From assembly GCA_934140155.1 (NCBI GenBank), contig CAKPBC010000002.1, forward strand, positions 186,001-250,000: DNA of 64,000 nucleotides, written 5' to 3'. A program made the translations under genes and the position numbers. Source of the stretch: an uncultured Bacilli bacterium. Its GTDB lineage: Bacteria; Bacillota_I; Bacilli_A; RFN20; CAG-826. Shown in pieces: positions 26,048 through 34,815 of this stretch (positions are counted from its first letter, which is position 1; each line of letters opens with the position of its first letter). A model generated the notes under the pieces. The model saw only the letters and a list, made by a program, of their open reading frames with translations, did no database searches and was not told the DNA's origin.

Positions 26048-26766
26048 TAGTTTCCATCTCCAGATATATATTCAACAAGTAATTGCGCAAATGATTTACG
26101 ATAATTTCTTGTCAAATACAAAGTCGTGTGTTTTTCATCATTAATCGTAACTGCATCACCATTAAGAGCCAAAACTCTTCTTAGATTGATTAAACAAGAA
26201 TATCCTCCTGACGCAAATCCATTTTTAATGTATTCATCTTTTATTGATGATAAACTTCCCCACACATTATAATCACCAGAATCAGTATGATATACTAATT
26301 GGTGGTTATTTACTTCAATATAAGTAATAGATTTTATATCAAGTTTAAAAATATTTCCTTGCGAATTGATAACTACTTCACTATTTTTTTCATAATTTGC
26401 TTTAGTGATTGCTCTTTTTAGCATAGTAGAAAAAGAATAATAATTAATTGGTTTAACAACAAAATCAAAAGCACTAACAGAATATCCATTAATCGCATAT
26501 TGATTTAAATTTGTTATAAATATCAAAACAACATTTTTATCTTTTTTTCTTAATTCAACACTAGCGTCAAAGCCATTTAAAACAGGCATGTCAATATCCA
26601 TAAAAACAATATCACAATCTGATTTGTACTTTTCAATAAAAATATTTCCATTATCATAGTATTTTAATACAATTTGTTCGTCATTTTCTTTTTTATATTG
26701 ATCAATAAAAGCAGTTATTTTTTCTTTGTCTTCTTTTTGATCTTCTACTATGCCTATCGTAACCAT
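26047..26766 (-). CDS. LytTR-family response regulator
   Basis: 239 residues: receiver domain (1-120) with the phosphorylated Asp in VFMDIDMP, ITN and KP switch residues, and a C-terminal LytTR DNA-binding domain (about 135-235). First gene of an operon with the kinase, a lipoprotein and a GH3 enzyme. LytTR proteins bind pairs of direct repeats about two helical turns apart; such a pair stands at 13619-13654 in front of the facing glycan operon, 13 kb away, which would tie both arms of the locus to one signal. No similar repeat was found before this gene itself. Confidence 0.93.
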   Translation of the reverse strand: MVTIGIVEDQKEDKEKITAFIDQYKKENDEQIVLKYYDNGNIFIEKYKSDCDIVFMDIDMPVLNGFDASVELRKKDKNVVLIFITNLNQYAINGYSVSAFDFVVKPINYYSFSTMLKRAITKANYEKNSEVVINSQGNIFKLDIKSITYIEVNNHQLVYHTDSGDYNVWGSLSSIKDEYIKNGFASGGYSCLINLRRVLALNGDAVTINDEKHTTLYLTRNYRKSFAQLLVEYISGDGN

Positions 26767-26883
26767 TTTTTCACCACTTTTTGAATTTTTAATATATTTT
26801 ATATATTAAATATATCACATTTACATAAAATTTAAAACAATAAATACAAATAAACAATACTATAATTTGCTTAATGTATTTTA

Positions 26884-26912
26884 TTTACTATATTTTTTGT
26901 TTATTGTATAAT
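26884..26912 (+). promoter_or_regulatory. Promoter of the acyltransferase gene
   Basis: -35 TTTACT (26884-26889), 17-base spacer, -10 TATAAT (26907-26912), then AAGGAG at 26924-26929. The 173-base gap between the divergent regulator and acyltransferase genes otherwise holds only A/T-rich sequence. Confidence 0.65.
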
Positions 26913-26939
26913 GCAATCAAGATAAGGAGTAATAAGAAA

Positions 26940-28037
26940 ATGGAACAATCAAAAAGAATTGAATACATTGACACAGCAAAATTTATCGGCATAATGCTTG
27001 TGATTTTTGCTCATTGTTTAGAGGGCGGGCCAATAGTTCCTTATATTTATTCATTCCATTTACCATTATTTTTTGTTATTAACGGATTAACTTTTAGACT
27101 AAGAGAGAATGATAATTTCGGTAGCTTTCTTGTAAGAAAAATAAAAGGATATGTCATACCAATGCTATTTTTAGGTGCATTTTGCATACTTTTTGATTCT
27201 ATGTTTTCCAAAATTCCTTTTACTTTTACCTATTTTATGGATAATTTTGTTACACTCACAATTCAAAGAAGAGTATTTGCTTTATGGTTTGTTGGGGCTT
27301 TGTTTTGCAGTGATCTATTATTCTATTTTGTTTTAAAAGTAAGTAAACAAAAATTATTATTTACTATTATCACATCATTAATTTTCCTAGGGATTGGCAT
27401 TATTTTTAATATTGTTTATCCTAAAAGTCTACCTTGGAACTTTGATGTAAGTTTATTTGGAGTGTTCTTCGTCAGTCTAGGATATATTTTTAGAAGAAAA
27501 GAGTTAGAAAATGTATATAATTTTTGTATTAAAAAGCGTATATATAGTTTATTAATTGGATGTTTATCACTAGCTATTGGTTTGTTATTAGAATATATAA
27601 ACTATAAGCATTTCAACTTACACTTAGAGATGTGGGGACTTCAATATCAAAAATATTATCTAGTTATCCCATCAGCAATATTTGGATCATTTGGTATTAT
27701 TTTAATTTCTAATGCTATTACAAATAAGGTATTTGGTGAATTAGGTAAAACAACTTTAGTACTTCTTGCCTTCCACCAAACTTTATCAATGCCACTATTT
27801 AAGAATAATCTTTTTCCAGAATGGTATAGTTACATAAATTCATTACCAAAATCAGATATTAATCGTCCGCTATTTGCCTTAGTAGAAACATTATTTTCTT
27901 TAGTTATGCTTCTTCCAATACATTATTTAATTATTTATTCACCTTTAGCAATTTTTCTTAATCAAAAAATCAAACCTTTTTGGAATAAGTTTATAAGTAA
28001 AATTTTTAAGAAAGATAAAAGCTTAGAAAACCTATAA
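26940..28037 (+). CDS. Acyltransferase family 3 membrane protein (surface O-acyltransferase)
   Basis: 365 residues from the ATG at 26940 with an AAGGAG site; the 22 codons upstream overlap the promoter and are not coding. About ten membrane helices. The N-terminus RIEYIDTAKFIGIMLVIFAHC carries the conserved histidine after the first helix, and a second RR-type polar loop (QRRVFALWFVGALF) follows. Such proteins move acetyl groups across the membrane onto sugars of exopolysaccharide or peptidoglycan. No SGNH domain is attached. It stands alone between the two-component operon and dnaX, so its polymer is not known; the exopolysaccharide made from 41-54 kb is one candidate. Confidence 0.85.
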   Translation: MEQSKRIEYIDTAKFIGIMLVIFAHCLEGGPIVPYIYSFHLPLFFVINGLTFRLRENDNFGSFLVRKIKGYVIPMLFLGAFCILFDSMFSKIPFTFTYFMDNFVTLTIQRRVFALWFVGALFCSDLLFYFVLKVSKQKLLFTIITSLIFLGIGIIFNIVYPKSLPWNFDVSLFGVFFVSLGYIFRRKELENVYNFCIKKRIYSLLIGCLSLAIGLLLEYINYKHFNLHLEMWGLQYQKYYLVIPSAIFGSFGIILISNAITNKVFGELGKTTLVLLAFHQTLSMPLFKNNLFPEWYSYINSLPKSDINRPLFALVETLFSLVMLLPIHYLIIYSPLAIFLNQKIKPFWNKFISKIFKKDKSLENL

Positions 28038-28078
28038 AGCAATTTTTCTATTTAATACTTAAATAGAGATACAAAAAG

Positions 28079-28098
28079 TGCTATACTTAATTAGGTGA
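28079..28098 (+). promoter_or_regulatory. Extended -10 promoter and GGTGAT ribosome site of dnaX
   Basis: TGC directly precedes TATACT (28082-28087), an extended -10. GGTGAT (28093-28098) is seven bases before the dnaX ATG. The -35 is poor (TTAAAT about 18 bases upstream). The transcript leader would be very short. Confidence 0.6.
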
Positions 28099-28104
28099 TT
28101 AATT

Positions 28105-29799
28105 ATGGCATATAAAGCACTTTATCGAACATACCGTCCTTCTACTTTTGAAGAAGTTGCAGGACAAAAACATATTGTAAAAACATTAAAAAATGCACTA
28201 GCAACAAATAAAATTGCTCATGCTTATCTTTTTTGCGGCCCTAGAGGAACAGGAAAAACAAGTATGGCTAAATTATTAGCTAAGTCTTTGAATTGTGAAG
28301 AAGGATTAGGTCACCAATGCAATCATTGTTCAAACTGCTTAGCTGTTAGCGATGGATCTCATCCTGATGTTATTGAAATTGATGCTGCTAGTAACAATGG
28401 TGTTGATGAAGTACGTGATTTAATTGAAAAAGTTAAATACTCACCAATTAAAGGCCGATACAAAGTTTATATTATTGATGAAGTTCATATGATGACTTCT
28501 GGCGCTTTTAATGCTTTACTAAAAACATTAGAGGAACCACCAGCTCATGTCGTATTTATTTTAGCCACTACTGAAGCACATAAAGTACTTCCTACCATTG
28601 TATCAAGATGCCAAAGATATGATTTTTCTAAAGTAGATGATGAAGATATTATTAAACGTCTTAAAGAAATTTTTGCCAAAGAAAACATCACCTATGAAGA
28701 TGATGCTTTAAAAAGTATTACTACTCTTGCTGATGGCGGTGTTCGCGATGCTTTATCTATTGCCGATCAAGTTATCGCCTATAGTGGTTCTAATATTTCT
28801 GAAAAAGATGTTGAAGATTTATTTGGATTAGCAAGCATTGAAGAAAAAGTTGATTTCTTAAATAACATCAACGAACAAAACACTAAATATGTTCTAGAAA
28901 AAATGAACAAATTTATTGAAGCGGGCGTTGATATCAAACGTTTAACTACAGATATGCTTGATATTTTAAAAGATGTTATCATTTATAAAAATACTAATGA
29001 TGTTTCATTATTAATTAAATTAAAAGAAAATCAAGTGAAAGATTTTTCTAATAAAATAACAAACACAAAGGCTCTTGAAATGATAAATATTTTATTAGAT
29101 GCTCAAAGTAATTATAAATTTGTTAATAACATTAGAACTTTATTTGAAATAACTTTATTAAAATTACTTAATGTGTCTTCTACTACTGATGCTAATAACG
29201 AGCCAATTAAAAGCACTAATGAAAGCTCGCTAAATAGTACTTCAAAAGAGATAAAGATTGAAGAAAAAGAAAAGCAAAATCAAACAATTGTTAGTAATCA
29301 TCCTACTCAATCAATTAATAAGCAAAATGAATTTAATACAAAAATATTGGAGGACGCTAATAGTTTAAGCCAAGTTGCCACTATGGGAGAAAGAAACCAA
29401 TTAACACAAGATGACTTAATTAAAATTATGGTAACTGGTAATAAAGAAATGAAAATGGCACTAATTTCTAAATGGAAAAGTTTAGAGGATTATAAATTAC
29501 ATCCCACATTAGGAAAATTTGCCACACTTCTTCTAAATGGTAAGCCATATGTGATGAATGAAAAAATATTAGTTCTTGACTATCAATTTGCTAATGAAGC
29601 ACAAAAAGTTAATCTAATTGCTAATCAAAATAAATTATGTGAAGTAGTAAAACTAATATCTGGTGTTCAAACAAAAATATACGCTTTAAGTAGAAACGAA
29701 TCTTACGATGCTTCAAGGACTTTTATGGAATTAAGACAATTATCAAAATTACCAGACATAAAAGTTGAAGATATAGAAATTAATATTAAAGGAGAATAA
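28105..29799 (+). CDS. dnaX: DNA polymerase III subunit gamma/tau
   Basis: Clamp-loader ATPase of the replisome. 564 residues with Walker A GPRGTGKTS (about 45), a four-cysteine zinc module (CNHCSNC region), Walker B IIDEVHMM and sensor SRC (VSRCQRYDF). The C-terminal third is low complexity then a small folded tau-like domain. No internal slippery A-run producing a short gamma form was identified with confidence. First gene of dnaX-ebfC-recR-tmk-holB-ricT-rsmI, an operon order shared with B. subtilis; holB in the same operon encodes its clamp-loader partner. Confidence 0.97.
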   Translation: MAYKALYRTYRPSTFEEVAGQKHIVKTLKNALATNKIAHAYLFCGPRGTGKTSMAKLLAKSLNCEEGLGHQCNHCSNCLAVSDGSHPDVIEIDAASNNGVDEVRDLIEKVKYSPIKGRYKVYIIDEVHMMTSGAFNALLKTLEEPPAHVVFILATTEAHKVLPTIVSRCQRYDFSKVDDEDIIKRLKEIFAKENITYEDDALKSITTLADGGVRDALSIADQVIAYSGSNISEKDVEDLFGLASIEEKVDFLNNINEQNTKYVLEKMNKFIEAGVDIKRLTTDMLDILKDVIIYKNTNDVSLLIKLKENQVKDFSNKITNTKALEMINILLDAQSNYKFVNNIRTLFEITLLKLLNVSSTTDANNEPIKSTNESSLNSTSKEIKIEEKEKQNQTIVSNHPTQSINKQNEFNTKILEDANSLSQVATMGERNQLTQDDLIKIMVTGNKEMKMALISKWKSLEDYKLHPTLGKFATLLLNGKPYVMNEKILVLDYQFANEAQKVNLIANQNKLCEVVKLISGVQTKIYALSRNESYDASRTFMELRQLSKLPDIKVEDIEINIKGE

Positions 29800-29803
29800 C
29801 AAA

Positions 29804-30100
29804 ATGAATATGCAACAAATGTTAATTCAAGCACAAAAAATGCAAAGAGAAATGCAAAAGGAGCAAGAAGCTTTAGGAAAAAAAGAATTCCAAGTTTCTA
29901 AAAATGGAATTGTCACTGTTAAAATGATGGGATCTCGTGAATTAGTGGCAATTGAAATTGCTGATGCAGGATTAGATAAAGAAGACAAAGAGTTCTTAGA
30001 ATTAAGTATCAAAGAAGCTATTAACGAATGCCTTAATCAAATTGAAGAGGCTAATGAAGCAATTCAAGCTAAAATGGCTAATAGAATTCCAGGATTTTAA
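29804..30100 (+). CDS. ebfC: YbaB/EbfC nucleoid-associated protein
   Basis: 98 residues, starting MNMQQMLIQAQKMQREMQKEQ, the long helix typical of this dimeric tweezer-like DNA-binding family, and ending in an amphipathic helix and NRIPGF. Broad-specificity DNA binder; its gene almost always sits between dnaX and recR, as here. GGAGAATAAC precedes the ATG. Confidence 0.95.
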   Translation: MNMQQMLIQAQKMQREMQKEQEALGKKEFQVSKNGIVTVKMMGSRELVAIEIADAGLDKEDKEFLELSIKEAINECLNQIEEANEAIQAKMANRIPGF

Positions 30101-30102
30101 TC

Positions 30103-30702
30103 ATGGAAAGCCTAAAATCGCTTGACGCATTAGTGGACGAATTTAAAAAACTTCCTAGTGTCGGGGCTAAATCCGCTGAAAGAATGGCGTATTCTATTTT
30201 ATCTTGGGATGAAGAAGATATAAAAGAATTCGCTAATGCTTTGTTAGAAGTTAAACATAAAATTCATCAATGTCCTGAATGCGGAATATTAACTGAAAAA
30301 GATAAATGTGATGTTTGCGCTTCTTTGAACCGTGATAGAAGTAAATTAATGGTCGTATGCTATCAAAAGGATGTTATAGCTTTTGAAAAAAGTGAAATAT
30401 TCAATGGATTATATCATGTTTTAAATGGCGTCTTATCCATTCAAAATGGGGTATCTTATGAAGATTTATCAATTGATAAATTGCTTAAACGAGTAATGAA
30501 TGGTGAAATTAAAGAAGTAATATTAGCCACAGAACCTACACTTGATGGAGAAACAACTGCACAATTTATTGCTAAATTATTAGAAAAATATGATGTTTCA
30601 GTTTCTAGATTAGGATATGGTTTGCCTATGGGCGGCCATTTAGATTATGCCGATTCTCTTACATTATCCAAGTCATTAGAAGGTAGAACTAAAATCAAAT
30701 AA
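30103..30702 (+). CDS. recR: Recombination mediator RecR
   Basis: Works with RecO (and RecF) to load RecA at single-stranded gaps. The 199 residues show the N-terminal helix-hairpin-helix (LPSVGAKSAERMAYSIL), a C4 zinc finger (CPECG...CDVC), a Toprim domain beginning about residue 80 and the C-terminal LGYGLPMGGHLDYAD Walker-like signature. Starts two bases after ebfC stops. Confidence 0.97.
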   Translation: MESLKSLDALVDEFKKLPSVGAKSAERMAYSILSWDEEDIKEFANALLEVKHKIHQCPECGILTEKDKCDVCASLNRDRSKLMVVCYQKDVIAFEKSEIFNGLYHVLNGVLSIQNGVSYEDLSIDKLLKRVMNGEIKEVILATEPTLDGETTAQFIAKLLEKYDVSVSRLGYGLPMGGHLDYADSLTLSKSLEGRTKIK

Positions 30703-30716
30703 GGAGATTAATAAAT

Positions 30717-31337
30717 ATGTTTATTACATTTGAAGGTCCTGAAGGCAGTGGCAAAACAACTGTCAGTAATATTATCGAAAAACGCCTAGAAGAAATTGGT
30801 TATCAAGTTGTTCACACTCGTGAACCAGGCGGTACTCCTATTGCGGAACAAATAAGAAATATAATTTTAGACAAAGCAAACACAATGCTTGATGCTCGCG
30901 CTGAAGCATTATTATATGCCGCAAGTAGACGTCAACATTTAGTAGAAAAAGTTTGGCCTGCTTTAAAAGAAGGAAAAATTGTAATTTGTGATCGTTATAT
31001 TGATTCATCTTTAGCTTATCAAGGCGGAGCAAGACATCTAGGAGTAGAAAATGTATTAAACATCAATATGTTTGCTACTGAAGGAACTTTCCCTGATATG
31101 ACTCTTCTATTTGATATCAAGCCAGAAGATGGCTTACATCGAATTGCAGCAAATGCTAATCGCGAAGTTAATCGCTTAGATTTAGAAAAAATCGAATTTC
31201 ATAAATCCGTGCGTAATACATTCTTAGAATTAGCCAAACAATATAAAGATCGTTATGTCATTATTGACGCATCTAAACCATTAGATGAAGTAATTGAAAA
31301 TACATGGAAGGAAATTTTAAAGAAATTAGGTAAATAG
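30717..31337 (+). CDS. tmk: Thymidylate kinase
   Basis: Phosphorylates dTMP to dTDP. 206 residues with P-loop EGPEGSGKTT (residues 5-14), the dTMP-binding HTREPGGTP loop, DRY motif (VICDRYIDSSLAYQGGAR) and a C-terminal lid. AAGGAG precedes the ATG. Supplies dTTP within a replication-gene operon. Confidence 0.97.
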   Translation: MFITFEGPEGSGKTTVSNIIEKRLEEIGYQVVHTREPGGTPIAEQIRNIILDKANTMLDARAEALLYAASRRQHLVEKVWPALKEGKIVICDRYIDSSLAYQGGARHLGVENVLNINMFATEGTFPDMTLLFDIKPEDGLHRIAANANREVNRLDLEKIEFHKSVRNTFLELAKQYKDRYVIIDASKPLDEVIENTWKEILKKLGK

Positions 31338-31338
31338 T

Positions 31339-32319
31339 ATGAAAATAGGTGCATATTTAAAGAATTATCAAAAAGTAGTATTCCAAACATTTTTGAATGC
31401 TTTAAATACTTCTCACCTTTCTCATGCTTATTTATTAATTGGTGAACAAGGTACTCCTCTTTTAGAATCTGCAATATTCCTTGCTAAATCATTAGTGTGT
31501 GATCATCCTAATCCTTTAGCGTGTGAAGAATGCTTAACTTGCCATCGTATTGATGATCGTACCTTTGCAGATTTAATTATTATTGATGGTGCTAAACAAA
31601 CTATAAAGAAAGATGATATTAATCTTATTGAAACACAGTTTGAGACTAGTTCCGTCGAGAGCAAAGGCAAAATGATTTATATTATTAACCATGTTGAAAA
31701 TATGACTTTAGAAGCAATTAATGCTTTATTAAAGTTTTTAGAAGAACCCGCTAATAACATTTTTGCTTTTTTAACTGCGGAAAACGAAAGCCGAGTTCTT
31801 CCAACAATTGTATCAAGAAGTCAAACACTACATTTCAAAAGTATTGATAAACAAGAAATGAAAAAAGAAGCAATTAATTTAGGCGTTGAAGTAAATGACG
31901 CTGAATTGTTATGTAATTTTTATAACAATGCCGAATTAATTAAGCAAAAGATAGATGATAAAGATTATCAAAATGCTAAGAAATCAATAGATAATACTTT
32001 AGATATATTATCCAATAACAAAAATATTGCCATTCCTAAACTTCATTCTTTAGTATTTCCTAATGTTAAAAGTAAAGAAGCAGCAAGACTATATTTAGAT
32101 ATGTTAACCATTGTTTTCCAAGATCTTGTTAACTTATCTATTGGTGGTAATATATTTTTAACAAGTTATGAAGATAACTTAAAAACATTAAGTAAACATT
32201 TAAAACAAATTAATAATAGTTTATTATTAATTATGACCTCTAGAGGTCAAATAGATATGAATATTAATATTGGTCTATTACTCGACCACATATTTCAAAA
32301 TATATTAGGAGATGATTAA
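31339..32319 (+). CDS. holB: DNA polymerase III subunit delta prime
   Basis: Stator of the clamp loader. 326 residues with an AAA+ fold whose Walker A is naturally degenerate (LIGEQGTPLLES), a zinc module (CEECLTCH), the EPANNIF loop and an SRSQ motif in place of the usual SRC. It begins one base after tmk. The C-terminal third is divergent, as is usual in low-GC Bacilli. Confidence 0.9.
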   Translation: MKIGAYLKNYQKVVFQTFLNALNTSHLSHAYLLIGEQGTPLLESAIFLAKSLVCDHPNPLACEECLTCHRIDDRTFADLIIIDGAKQTIKKDDINLIETQFETSSVESKGKMIYIINHVENMTLEAINALLKFLEEPANNIFAFLTAENESRVLPTIVSRSQTLHFKSIDKQEMKKEAINLGVEVNDAELLCNFYNNAELIKQKIDDKDYQNAKKSIDNTLDILSNNKNIAIPKLHSLVFPNVKSKEAARLYLDMLTIVFQDLVNLSIGGNIFLTSYEDNLKTLSKHLKQINNSLLLIMTSRGQIDMNINIGLLLDHIFQNILGDD

Positions 32320-32320
32320 T

Positions 32321-33199
32321 ATGGATTCTAAAAAATTAGATAACAATATTCCAGTTAGTGAAGAAACTCAAAATATAAAATATGATTATTTTGTTGCTAT
32401 AAAATTAAATGAATCAGCAAAAGCCTATTATTTTTCCACTAATTTTGATGATTTAAAGCCTGGAGATAATGTCGTCATTGAAACAGTACGTGGATTAGAA
32501 CTTGGTAAAGTTGATTCACTTTCGCAACCAATGAGCAAATACAAATTAAGTTTAGAACTTAAACCGGTACTAAGAAAAGCAACTGATGAAGATGTGAAAC
32601 AATATAAAGAAAATATTGAATTAGCAAAAAATTCTTATGAAGTTTGTTTAGAAGAGATAAAAAAATTAAATCTTGATATGCGTCTAATTACTTCTGAATA
32701 TACATTAGATCGTAGCAAAGTTATCTTTTCTTATCTTGCTGATGATCGCGTTGATTTTAGAGAATTATTAAAGGCCCTAGCATCAAGACTTCATTGCCGT
32801 ATTGAATTGCGTCAAATTGGCACTCGTGATAAAGCTAAAGTTGTAGGTGGAATTGGTATATGTGGATTACCTTTATGTTGTGCTACATTCTTAAATGAAT
32901 TTGATGGTATTTCTATTAATCGCGCCAAAAACCAAATGCTTTCTTTAAATATTCCTAAATTATCTGGACATTGCGGCAAACTTATTTGTTGCCTTAAATA
33001 TGAAGATGAAACATATACTGATTTAAAAAAAGATTTCCCAAAAATCGGTACAAGATTAATTTATAACAACGAACAATATCGCATTAGTTCTATGAATGTT
33101 CTAACCAGAACTATTAAAATTGAAAAAGCCGATGATGTACAATTTATTAGTCTTGATGAAGTTAATAAATGTCTAAAGGAAAATAAAAATGCGAATTAG
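32321..33199 (+). CDS. ricT: RicT (YaaT) PSP1-domain protein
   Basis: 292 residues from the ATG at 32321; AGGAG ends at 32311, giving a nine-base spacer, while an ATG at 32312 would touch it. The PSP1 domain covers about 45-270 with the cysteine clusters GICGLPLCC and HCGKLICCLKYEDE that bind an iron-sulfur cluster in the RicAFT complex, which modulates RNase Y cleavage, competence and sporulation in Bacillus. RicA and RicF are not in this window. Overlaps rsmI by 11 bases. B. subtilis has yabA and yazA between ricT and rsmI; both are missing here. Confidence 0.93.
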   Translation: MDSKKLDNNIPVSEETQNIKYDYFVAIKLNESAKAYYFSTNFDDLKPGDNVVIETVRGLELGKVDSLSQPMSKYKLSLELKPVLRKATDEDVKQYKENIELAKNSYEVCLEEIKKLNLDMRLITSEYTLDRSKVIFSYLADDRVDFRELLKALASRLHCRIELRQIGTRDKAKVVGGIGICGLPLCCATFLNEFDGISINRAKNQMLSLNIPKLSGHCGKLICCLKYEDETYTDLKKDFPKIGTRLIYNNEQYRISSMNVLTRTIKIEKADDVQFISLDEVNKCLKENKNAN

Positions 33200-34043
33200 A
33201 AATTTTGATGAAGAAAAAAGCATCTTATATTTAGTTGCCACTCCTATTGGAAACATGAAAGAAATGTCTCCTAGAGCTTTAGAGATATTAAATTCTGTTT
33301 CTATAATAGGATGCGAAGATACACGTAATAGTGGAAAATTGCTTACTTATTTTGGAATAAATAAAAAATTAATTTCTTGCCATGAGCATAATGAAGAACA
33401 AGCAAGTGATACTATTTTAAAATATTTGGCTAATGGAGATAACGTCGCTTATGTTTCTGATGCTGGATATCCTGGAATATCTGATCCTGGTGAGCGCTTA
33501 GTAAGAAGAGTGCTTGACGCAAATTACAAAGTTAGTGTTGTATCTGGTTCTAACGCTATGATTTTAGCTTTGCTTGGTTCAGGTTTAGATACAACCCATT
33601 TTTATTTTCATGGGTTTTTAGCAAGTAAGCATAGTATAAGAATCAAGGAATTAGAGAAACTTAAAGATAAAGAAGAAACACTTATCTTCTATGAATCTCC
33701 TCATCGCATCAAAGATACATTAAGTGATTTATTATTAATTTTAGGAAATCGCAAAGCATGTATTGCTCGTGAATTAACAAAAAAATTTGAAGAATATATA
33801 CGTGACGATTTAGAAAGCCTAAATAAAATTGATGAAAACACCTTAATTGGTGAAATGGTTATTATTATTGAAGGCAAAACAACTGAAGATATAGAAATCG
33901 ACATTAACGAAGTCACTAATTACGCTATAGAATTAGTTAAAAATGGATATAAAACCAAAGATGCTGCAAAAAATGCTAGTGAAAAATATCAAATAAGCAA
34001 AAATATTATTTATAACAACTTAATTGAAGCATTAAAAAAATAG
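33189..34043 (+). CDS. rsmI: 16S rRNA C1402 2'-O-methyltransferase
   Basis: 284-residue tetrapyrrole-methylase-fold enzyme that 2'-O-methylates C1402 in the ribosomal P site. Signatures: LVATPIGNMKEMSPRALE, GCEDTRNSGKLL, and VSDAGYPGISDPGERLV. Last gene of the dnaX operon. Its stop codon lies in the first arm of the terminator. Confidence 0.97.
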   Translation: MRIRNFDEEKSILYLVATPIGNMKEMSPRALEILNSVSIIGCEDTRNSGKLLTYFGINKKLISCHEHNEEQASDTILKYLANGDNVAYVSDAGYPGISDPGERLVRRVLDANYKVSVVSGSNAMILALLGSGLDTTHFYFHGFLASKHSIRIKELEKLKDKEETLIFYESPHRIKDTLSDLLLILGNRKACIARELTKKFEEYIRDDLESLNKIDENTLIGEMVIIIEGKTTEDIEIDINEVTNYAIELVKNGYKTKDAAKNASEKYQISKNIIYNNLIEALKK

Positions 34044-34062
34044 TCGCAAATTGCGACTATTT
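34038..34062 (+). terminator. Terminator of the dnaX-rsmI operon
   Basis: Twelve-base arms AAATAGTCGCAA and TTGCGACTATTT around one A; the real loop will be a few bases larger. A-run before and T-run after make it usable from both strands, serving the convergent gene ending at 34074 too. Confidence 0.92.
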
Positions 34063-34073
34063 TCTTATTTGTT

Positions 34074-34742
34074 TTACTTTAATAATTCATCAACTTGATC
34101 AAATGATCTTGTAGATAATTCCATCATTTTGCTAAACATAACTTCAAATATACTCTTATCGAATCTTGGTGTGTTATTGCTTGCTAATGTGTTAATATCT
34201 GTAGCCATAACTAAAGCCTTAACAGAACCTTCATCTTTAGATTTTTCATTTACGTTAGCGTCTTGAACAGAAATTACGTTATTAATTTGTTCATCGGCAA
34301 AAGTTTCTAAATAATTCAAACGAATTTGTGTTTCAACCATTGGAGCATCAGTCTTAATAATATCAACACGATCTCCTAATTGTTGTCTTTTAGAACCGTC
34401 TTCGTCTTTAATAAATGCACGAGCGTTATAAGCTAATCTATTAATACCATAATCTTTGATGACATCAAGTACTATTGATAATGCATCAATCATTTTTAAT
34501 AAATCTTGTCTTGCTTCGCTACCAAATGCGCCTAAGAAATAATCAATACGATTATAACCAATATTAATAGCAAATGGTGACTTTCCTTCTGGATCTGCTA
34601 ATCTAGCAGCAAAGTTACCATTACGATCCTTTCCAACTTGTAAATGCAATTCTTTAAAGTTTTCTGCAATTGCTCTTGATTTGGCTTCGTTTAATTCAAA
34701 TGTGCCAAATAATGATAATGATTTGTCAATTAATGTATACAT
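34074..34742 (-). CDS. Uncharacterised soluble protein
   Basis: 222 residues, not recognised. No signal peptide or membrane helix, so cytoplasmic. The sequence is evenly folded in composition (AFGSEARQDLLKMIDALSIVLDVIKDYG central helix region; acidic linker about residues 165-180). It starts MYTLIDKSLS behind a good AAGGAG site and has its own promoter and shared terminator, so it is a real monocistronic gene. Neighbours (rsmI convergent, trpS upstream in the same direction) give no functional clue. Confidence 0.8.
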   Translation of the reverse strand: MYTLIDKSLSLFGTFELNEAKSRAIAENFKELHLQVGKDRNGNFAARLADPEGKSPFAINIGYNRIDYFLGAFGSEARQDLLKMIDALSIVLDVIKDYGINRLAYNARAFIKDEDGSKRQQLGDRVDIIKTDAPMVETQIRLNYLETFADEQINNVISVQDANVNEKSKDEGSVKALVMATDINTLASNNTPRFDKSIFEVMFSKMMELSTRSFDQVDELLK

Positions 34743-34765
34743 ATTCTCATATCTCCTTAAATAGT

Positions 34766-34794
34766 ATTATATCATTTATATATTAAATATTAAA
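34766..34794 (-). promoter_or_regulatory. Promoter of the uncharacterised gene at 34074-34742
   Basis: Minus strand TTTAAT, 17-base spacer, TATAAT (34771-34766); the AAGGAG site begins about 12 bases downstream of the -10. Confidence 0.6.
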
Positions 34795-34815
34795 ACATTT
34801 ATTTTTGTTAGTAAA

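Noticed and set aside
26767..26939. LytTR direct repeats upstream of the response regulator operon
   Set aside because: Two AACAATA copies occur but 17 bases apart and without the GTT core, so they do not resemble the pair at 13619-13654.
28038..28104. SRP RNA gene upstream of dnaX as in Bacillus
   Set aside because: The gap is 67 bases and already holds the dnaX promoter and ribosome site, too short for even a small SRP RNA.
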